Shown: positions 54,804 through 64,000 of the stretch, one piece after another
How positions within the stretch are numbered: position 1 is the first letter of the stretch
How the letters are laid out: every line of letters starts with the position of its first letter
Assembly (NCBI RefSeq): GCF_004022215.1
Contig: NZ_SAUZ01000014.1
Location: forward strand, 62,001-126,000
Direction: 5' to 3'
Length of the DNA stretch: 64,000 bases
Origin: Paenirhodobacter populi
GTDB lineage: Bacteria; Pseudomonadota; Alphaproteobacteria; Rhodobacterales; Rhodobacteraceae
Notes under the pieces: model-generated
Databases searched by the model: none
Seen by the model: the letters and a program-made list of their open reading frames with translations, nothing else
What the model was told of the DNA's origin: nothing
Made by a program: the position numbers and the translations under genes

Positions 54804-55790
54804 ATGTCCAGACTTGTCACGATCTATGGCGGCTCCGGCTTCGTTGGCCGCTATGTCGCGCAGCGGCTGGCGAAGGAAGGCTGGCGCATCCGGATCGCCT
54901 GCCGCCGCCCGAACGAGGCGCTGTTCATCTGCCCCTACGGCACCGTCGGGCAGATCGAGCCGGTCCTGTGCAACATCCGCAACGAGGCGAGCGTCCGCGC
55001 CGCCATGCGGGGCGCCGACGCGGTGGTGAACTGCGTGGGCATTCTGGCGAACCGGGGGCCGAACCGCTTCGATTCCGTCCATGTGGAGGGGGCGGGAATC
55101 GTCGCGCGCTGCGCCGCCGCGCTTGGGGTGCGGCGGCTCGTGCATATCTCGGCGCTTGGGGCCGACAGCGGCTCGAAAAGCGGCTATGCCCGCAGCAAGG
55201 CGGCGGGCGAGGCCGCGGTTCTGGCGGCTTTCCCCGAAGCGATGATCCTGCGCCCCGCGGTGATCTTCGGCCCCGAGGATCAGTTCTTCAACAAATTCGC
55301 CGGCATGAGCGTGATGAGCCCGATCCTCGCCATCGCCGGGGGCGAGACGAAATTCCAGCCGGTCTATGTCGACGATGTCGCCAAGGCGGCGGTGATGGGC
55401 GTCGACGGCGCGGCGAAGGGCATCTACGAACTCGGCGGCCCGGATGTGGAAACGCTGCGCGAACTGATGCAGCGCCTGCTCAGGGTGATCGACCGCAAGC
55501 GGCCCGTCGTGAACCTGCCCTGGTTCCTCGCCGCACCCGTCGCGGCCCTTGCCGATGCCGCGCAGGCGGTGACCTTCGGGCTGTTCACCAACCGGCTGCT
55601 GACCCGCGATCAGCTCCGCAATCTCTACACCGACAATGTGGTTTCGCCCGGCGCGGGGGATTTCGCGGCGCTCGGCATCACTCCCACCCCCATGTCCGCA
55701 ATCATGGCGGATTACCTATGGCGTTTCCGTCCGAACGGACAATATGACGCGATCCAGGCATCCGCGAAAAACCTCCGCAAGGCATCCTGA
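54804..55790 (+). CDS. NDUFA9-like NAD(P)-binding (complex I associated) protein
   Basis: 328 residues. The short-chain dehydrogenase-like Rossmann motif [18 protein letters not shown] is at the N terminus, then [27 protein letters not shown] and the atypical SDR YxxxK region ([16 protein letters not shown]). This matches the NDUFA9/39 kDa family, in alphaproteobacteria an accessory factor of complex I. I chose the ATG at 54804 with GGGAG 8 bases upstream. Two bases before uppP. Confidence 0.92.
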   Translation: MSRLVTIYGGSGFVGRYVAQRLAKEGWRIRIACRRPNEALFICPYGTVGQIEPVLCNIRNEASVRAAMRGADAVVNCVGILANRGPNRFDSVHVEGAGIVARCAAALGVRRLVHISALGADSGSKSGYARSKAAGEAAVLAAFPEAMILRPAVIFGPEDQFFNKFAGMSVMSPILAIAGGETKFQPVYVDDVAKAAVMGVDGAAKGIYELGGPDVETLRELMQRLLRVIDRKRPVVNLPWFLAAPVAALADAAQAVTFGLFTNRLLTRDQLRNLYTDNVVSPGAGDFAALGITPTPMSAIMADYLWRFRPNGQYDAIQASAKNLRKAS

Positions 55791-55792
55791 AC

Positions 55793-56593
55793 ATGAATGA
55801 TACCATCGTCGCGGGGATCCTCGGTCTGCTGGAAGGCCTGACCGAGTTCCTCCCCGTTTCCTCGACCGGCCACATCCTGCTGGCCGGTCATTTTCTTGGC
55901 TTCCATTCGACCGGCAAGGCTTTCGAGGTGGTGATCCAGCTCGGCGCCATCCTTGCGATCCTGTGGGTCTACGGGGCCAGGCTGATTCATGTCTTTGCCT
56001 CCGCGCCGCAAGATCCCGCCGCGCGCCGCTTCATCACCGCGGTTCTGGTGGCCTTCCTGCCCGCCGTGGTGATCGGGGTGCTGGCGCATGACTTCATCAA
56101 GACGGTGCTGTTCGAAACGCCGAAGCTGATCGCGATCATGCTGATCGTCGGCGGGGTCATCCTGCTGTTCGTCGACCACATGAAGCTGAAGGTGAAATAC
56201 GACGACGCGATGGGCCTGCCGGTGGCGACGGCGCTGAAGATCGGGTTCATCCAGTGCCTTGCGATGATCCCCGGGGTGTCGCGCTCGGGTTCCACCATCG
56301 TCGGCGCCATGCTTTTGGGCGTTTCCAAACGCGCCGCCGCGGAATTCAGCTTTTTCCTGTCGATTCCGACGATGACCGGCGCTTTCGCCTATGATCTCTA
56401 CAAAAACCGTGATGCGCTGAGTTCGGATGACCTCGGCCTGATCGTCGTGGGCTTCATCGCGGCCTTCATCGCGGCGGTTGCCGTGGTCCACTGGCTGCTC
56501 GGCTATGTCAGCCGTCACGGCTATGCACTGTTCGGCTGGTGGCGAATCATCGTCGGCACGGTCGCCTTGATCGCTCTTATGCTTGGCCACTGA
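55793..56593 (+). CDS. uppP: Undecaprenyl-diphosphatase
   Basis: 266 residues with eight predicted membrane helices. The active-site motifs are [20 protein letters not shown] (Glu and Ser of the family signature) and [17 protein letters not shown] (Arg). It recycles undecaprenyl pyrophosphate for peptidoglycan and O-antigen synthesis. It probably shares a transcript with the NDUFA9-like gene (2-base gap). The stop codon overlaps a 14-base inverted repeat. Confidence 0.95.
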   Translation: MNDTIVAGILGLLEGLTEFLPVSSTGHILLAGHFLGFHSTGKAFEVVIQLGAILAILWVYGARLIHVFASAPQDPAARRFITAVLVAFLPAVVIGVLAHDFIKTVLFETPKLIAIMLIVGGVILLFVDHMKLKVKYDDAMGLPVATALKIGFIQCLAMIPGVSRSGSTIVGAMLLGVSKRAAAEFSFFLSIPTMTGAFAYDLYKNRDALSSDDLGLIVVGFIAAFIAAVAVVHWLLGYVSRHGYALFGWWRIIVGTVALIALMLGH

Positions 56594-56604
56594 CCGATAG
56601 GTCA
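56591..56604. promoter_or_regulatory. glt upstream inverted repeat 1 (TGACC-n4-GGTCA)
   Basis: TGACCGATAGGTCA, a perfect dyad with 5-base arms. Its left half is the uppP stop codon context. A second, similar dyad lies 75 bases further downstream, about seven helical turns away, in the 162-base leader before gltD. Confidence 0.5.
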
Positions 56605-56665
56605 ACAAAACTGCCCTTATTTCGGGGCATGTCGCGCCCGGCAGGCCCGGGCGAGACAAAAAATA

Positions 56666-56679
56666 TGACATATAGGTCA
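56666..56679. promoter_or_regulatory. glt upstream inverted repeat 2
   Basis: TGACATATAGGTCA, matching repeat 1 at 12 of 14 positions. It is followed at 56681-56716 by another dyad, CTACACTG-n20-CAGTGTAG, which could form a leader hairpin. Candidate operator of the gltD/gltB locus; no regulator identified. Confidence 0.5.
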
Positions 56680-56680
56680 G

Positions 56681-56716
56681 CTACACTGACTTTTAATCCC
56701 GAAACAACCAGTGTAG
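56681..56716. promoter_or_regulatory. Leader dyad before gltD
   Basis: Perfect 8-base arms CTACACTG (56681-56688) and CAGTGTAG (56709-56716) with a 20-base AT-rich spacer, 39 bases before the gltD ATG. It could be an operator or an mRNA leader hairpin. Confidence 0.4.
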
Positions 56717-56755
56717 ATCAGGTCGCACCCACAAGGCACATTGGGAGGCGCAGCC

Positions 56756-58189
56756 ATGGCCAAGCAACGCATGCTCAAATTCGTCCATACGGAAAAAGAG
56801 ACGCCCGAGAAGCGTGATCCGACCGTGCGCGCGCATGATTTCAACGAAATCTACCGCGAATACGCCGATCAGAAGGCGGCCGAACAGGCCAGTCGCTGCA
56901 GTCAGTGCGGCGTGCCCTTCTGTCACTCGCATTGTCCGCTTCACAACAACATCCCCGACTGGCTGCGCCTGACGGCCGAAGGCCGGCTGGAAGAAGCCTA
57001 TGCGATCAGCCAGGCGACCAACACCTTCCCGGAAATCTGCGGCCGCATCTGCCCGCAGGACCGCCTGTGCGAAGGCAACTGCGTGATCGAGCAATCCGGT
57101 CACGGCACGGTCACCATCGGCGCGATCGAGAAATACATCACCGACACCGCATGGGACATGGGCTGGGTCAAGCCGATCCGGCCGATGGTCGAGCGGTCCG
57201 AAAGCGTCGGCATCATCGGCAGCGGCCCGGGCGGCCTTGCGGCGGCGGACATGCTGCGCCGCGCCGGCGTGCAGGTCACGGTCTACGAACGGTCGGACCG
57301 CGCGGGCGGGCTGATGACCTACGGCATCCCCGGCTTCAAGCTGGAAAAGGACATCGTCATGCAGCGCGTCAAGCAGCTGGAGGACGGCGGCGTCGCCTTC
57401 GTGCTGAACTGCGACGTGGGCAAGGACCTGTCCTTCGACGCGATCCGCGGCAAGCATGACGCGGTGCTGATCGCCACCGGGGTCTACAAGACGCGCGAAC
57501 TGCGCGATCCGGGCGCCGATGCGGCGGGGATCGTGCGGTCGATCGACTTCCTCACCGCCTCGAACAAGAAGAGCTTCGGCGACGACGTGCCGGAATTCGA
57601 GGACGGCACCCTGAACGCCGAAGGCAAGCGCGTGCTTGTCATCGGCGGCGGCGACACGGCGATGGACTGCGTGCGCACGGCGATCCGGCAGGGCGCCACC
57701 TCGGTCAAATGCGTCTACCGCCGCGACCGGGCGAACATGCCCGGCTCGCAGCGCGAGGTGCACAACGCCGAGGAAGAAGGCGTCGAATTCGTCTGGCTGG
57801 CCGCGCCCCGGGCCTTTGCCGGCAATCCGGTGCAGAAGGTGACGATCCAGAAGATGAAGCTGGGCGCGCCGGATGCGACGGGCCGTCAGGTGCCCGAACC
57901 GATCGAGGGCGGCCTTTACGACGAAGAGGCCGATCTGGTCATCAAGGCGCTTGGCTTCGAGCCCGAGGACCTGCCCAAGCTCTGGGGCGTCGATACGCTG
58001 GAAACCACCCGCTGGGGCACGGTGAAGGCGGATTTCGGCACCCATGCCACCTCGCTGCCCGGCGTCTATGCGGTGGGCGACATCGTGCGGGGCGCCTCGC
58101 TCGTCGTCTGGGCGATCCGCGACGGGCGCGAGGCCGCGGCCGAGATGGTCAAGTATCTGGACGGGGCGGGCCGCGTCGCGGCGGAATGA
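56756..58189 (+). CDS. gltD: Glutamate synthase small subunit
   Basis: 477 residues. The N-terminal Fe-S region has RCSQCGVPFCHSHCPLHN and ICGRICPQDRLCEGNC (eight Cys for two 4Fe-4S clusters). Two Rossmann folds follow: SVGIIGSGPGGLAAADMLRR (FAD) and VLVIGGGDTAMDCVRTAIRQG (NADPH). GVYAVGDIVRGASLVVWAI ends the FAD domain. It passes electrons from NADPH to the large subunit for glutamate synthesis. I chose the ATG at 56756, after GGGAGG. Followed by a small secreted protein and gltB. Confidence 0.96.
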   Translation: MAKQRMLKFVHTEKETPEKRDPTVRAHDFNEIYREYADQKAAEQASRCSQCGVPFCHSHCPLHNNIPDWLRLTAEGRLEEAYAISQATNTFPEICGRICPQDRLCEGNCVIEQSGHGTVTIGAIEKYITDTAWDMGWVKPIRPMVERSESVGIIGSGPGGLAAADMLRRAGVQVTVYERSDRAGGLMTYGIPGFKLEKDIVMQRVKQLEDGGVAFVLNCDVGKDLSFDAIRGKHDAVLIATGVYKTRELRDPGADAAGIVRSIDFLTASNKKSFGDDVPEFEDGTLNAEGKRVLVIGGGDTAMDCVRTAIRQGATSVKCVYRRDRANMPGSQREVHNAEEEGVEFVWLAAPRAFAGNPVQKVTIQKMKLGAPDATGRQVPEPIEGGLYDEEADLVIKALGFEPEDLPKLWGVDTLETTRWGTVKADFGTHATSLPGVYAVGDIVRGASLVVWAIRDGREAAAEMVKYLDGAGRVAAE

Positions 58190-58253
58190 TGACAGATGCC
58201 TGTGCGGGCGGTATCCTGCACAGGTCTTCGCAGGCGGCTGAGCGCCGCCGAAA

Positions 58254-58274
58254 GGTCAGTCAGGTTGACCTGAC
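58254..58274. promoter_or_regulatory. Overlapping dyads before the glt secreted protein gene
   Basis: GGTCA (58254-58258) and TGACC (58266-58270) form an inverted pair that overlaps GTCAGGT-TG-ACCTGAC (58259-58274), just before the start codon of the next gene. The TGACC/GGTCA half-sites repeat those upstream of gltD. Two further hairpins, CCTGTGC/GCACAGG (58199-58224) and GGCGGC/GCCGCC (58233-58249), fill the rest of the 97-base gap. Confidence 0.4.
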
Positions 58275-58286
58275 AGGTTTCGGAGG

Positions 58287-59018
58287 ATGAAGACGGTGCG
58301 CTGGTTCGTGGCCCAATTCGCAACGCTCGGGGTGCTGCTGATGCCCCTGCCCGCTGCCGCGGCCGGTCCCGTCTATCAACCGCCGCGGGGCTGCACGCTC
58401 GACATGACGGTGCAGCTGCACAACTGTCAGGTCGCCAACCATTTCCGCTGCGCGGATGATCCTGCGGGCGACCGCTGGGTGTCCTATGCGGATGGCGGCG
58501 GGGAATATTTCCTGTCCCATATCGACCGCGAAACCCGCTGGGTCGAAAGCATTTCCCGCACCGACGGCACGATCGACCGGCTGGACGAAAGCGGATCGGC
58601 GGATCACGCCTCCTTCTCCACGCTGCTGTCGACGGGGCGGGACGATTTCGACTTCGTCACCGTTTCCAGCCTTGGCGAAGTGCGCCGCTACATCGGCTTC
58701 GATGAACTGACCGGCACCACCGTCACCATCTCGGGCGTGACGCTGGAACGCACCCGGTTCGAGCTGCGCATCGAGGATGCGGCAGGCAACTTCATCGCCC
58801 GGCGCAAGGGCAACCAGTTCATCAACCGCGACATGCGGCTGTTCTTTTCCGATGCCGAAACCGTCGAGAATGCCTTCGGCGACCGGGCATCCAGCTATGA
58901 GGCGCCGGCCGCCTTCGCCTTTCCGGGCGACAAGGGCTTTGGCGCCACGAAACCCGAATTCGACTGCGACATGATGATGACCAATCTGCCGCCCGTCGAC
59001 ATCAAACCCACTCTCTGA
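58287..59018 (+). CDS. Secreted protein of unknown function between gltD and gltB
   Basis: 243 residues. A Sec signal peptide ends around MPLPAAAAG (residues 20-27), after a hydrophobic core FATLGVLLM. The mature part has four Cys (GCTLD, HNCQV, FRCAD, DCDMM) and no recognised domain: GEYFLSHIDRETRWVESI, VTISGVTLERTRFELRIED and a Pro-rich end. GGAGG sits 5 bases before the ATG. It is intercalated between the two glutamate synthase subunit genes (97 and 12 bases from them), so it is probably co-transcribed, yet it should be exported. Function unknown. Confidence 0.75.
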   Translation: MKTVRWFVAQFATLGVLLMPLPAAAAGPVYQPPRGCTLDMTVQLHNCQVANHFRCADDPAGDRWVSYADGGGEYFLSHIDRETRWVESISRTDGTIDRLDESGSADHASFSTLLSTGRDDFDFVTVSSLGEVRRYIGFDELTGTTVTISGVTLERTRFELRIEDAAGNFIARRKGNQFINRDMRLFFSDAETVENAFGDRASSYEAPAAFAFPGDKGFGATKPEFDCDMMMTNLPPVDIKPTL

Positions 59019-59030
59019 GGAGGCACTGAC

Positions 59031-63569
<4,539 letters not shown>

Positions 63570-63609
63570 GCGCGCATTCCACCGGAGCAAGGCGCGAGCG
63601 GACAGGGAA

Positions 63610-63673
63610 GAGGGGGCGCTGCCCCCTCGGCTTTCAGCCTCACCCCCGGGATATTTATGGAAACACGACAGGG
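63610..63673 (+). repeat. Intergenic element R15
   Basis: Hairpin 1 is AGGGGGC-GCT-GCCCCCT, hairpin 2 GGCT-TTC-AGCC, and the box is complete with tail GAAACACGACAGG. Downstream of gltB, same orientation. Confidence 0.9.
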
Positions 63674-63794
63674 AAAAGGTTCGCGCGGAGAATTGGACGT
63701 GCTTCGGGGTGGGTCGGCCAGACATCCGGGCGGGGCTTGCAGGTCCCGCCCGTCTTCATTTCCCGCCTGACCGCTTGACCTGACCCCCGCCCCC

Positions 63795-64000
63795 ATGACT
63801 TATGACCGCATGGCAGCACGGCAGAAATCTTCGGCGAAAGGCACATCCTCGCGCACGGTGGCGACCGGGCGCGCGGCGGCGCGCGGTGCGCTGGCGCCGA
63901 TGAGCTGGTTTCTGCGCAAGCTCGGCCGGTTCTGCCTGATCCTTGCGGCCGTGGTTCTGGCGCTGGTGGTGCTGTATCGCTTCATCAACCCGCCGACGAC
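63795..64000 (+). CDS. mtgA: Peptidoglycan glycosyltransferase MtgA-like (3' end outside window)
   Basis: The frame from ATG 63795 (or 63810 or 63900) is open to the right edge. A basic N terminus is followed by a single hydrophobic helix (FLRKLGRFCLILAAVVLALV, residues about 38-57) and RFINPPTT, the usual beginning of monofunctional biosynthetic transglycosylases. The catalytic domain lies outside the window. No clear ribosome binding site, so the start is uncertain. Confidence 0.65.
   Translation, partial: MTYDRMAARQKSSAKGTSSRTVATGRAAARGALAPMSWFLRKLGRFCLILAAVVLALVVLYRFINPPT

Overview
The window is GC-rich, gene-dense chromosome from an alphaproteobacterium. The conserved run folK-rpoZ-rsh-DUF2062-pdxJ-acpS-lepB-rnc-era-DUF1491-recO, the Rhodobacteraceae-type DUF5928 glycosyltransferase and the gltD/gltB locus point to the Rhodobacterales (Rhodobacteraceae/Paracoccaceae); the genus cannot be fixed from sequence alone. 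Nearly all genes are housekeeping. There is no rRNA, transposase, prophage or CRISPR array, and no intergenic stretch exceeds 300 bases.

Layout: 1-3864 (minus) is a MoxR ATPase / DUF58 / DUF4159 membrane-associated operon cut by the left edge. 3936-9336 holds a DUF1285 protein, a small glycosyltransferase, polA, a zinc-finger protein and a HIT hydrolase. 9347-11873 is a divergent pair, a Core-2/I-branching-like glycosyltransferase and a sulfotransferase, likely for surface polysaccharide. 12048-21764 carries an OmpA-like lipoprotein, an AraC-Ogt DNA repair fusion, nth, a PfkB kinase, a TPR methyltransferase, an acyl-CoA synthetase, a BON-LysM protein, an ABC exporter and a GNAT. 21903-30614 (minus) is the long folK-to-recO run, linking stringent response, cofactor synthesis, secretion, RNA processing and DNA repair. 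30763-38156 (plus) carries a NYN nuclease-like gene, dapE, rnr, ispH, a GST, rnhA and a TRIC-type channel. 38416-39496 is lrgAB, divergent from smc. 43196-53292 holds a series of short, translationally coupled pairs and triplets. 53293-54600 is an AT-richer pocket with an orphan lipoprotein, a 28-residue membrane microprotein and tRNA-Leu(CAG). 54804-63569 runs into uppP and the glutamate synthase locus gltD - secreted orphan - gltB, and the right edge cuts an mtgA-like gene.

The most unusual feature is not a gene. Fifteen copies of one intergenic element occur about every 4 kb. Each has a near-invariant G/C hairpin, in 14 copies a second hairpin whose two arms vary together, and a fixed box ending CCCGGGATATTTATGGAA. 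Ten lie just downstream of a gene in that gene's orientation. A related palindromic element occurs once in the polA 3' flank and once, in frame, inside polA, where it encodes an Ala/Gly-rich linker between two nuclease domains. The glt locus also carries clustered TGACC/GGTCA inverted repeats that may be operators.
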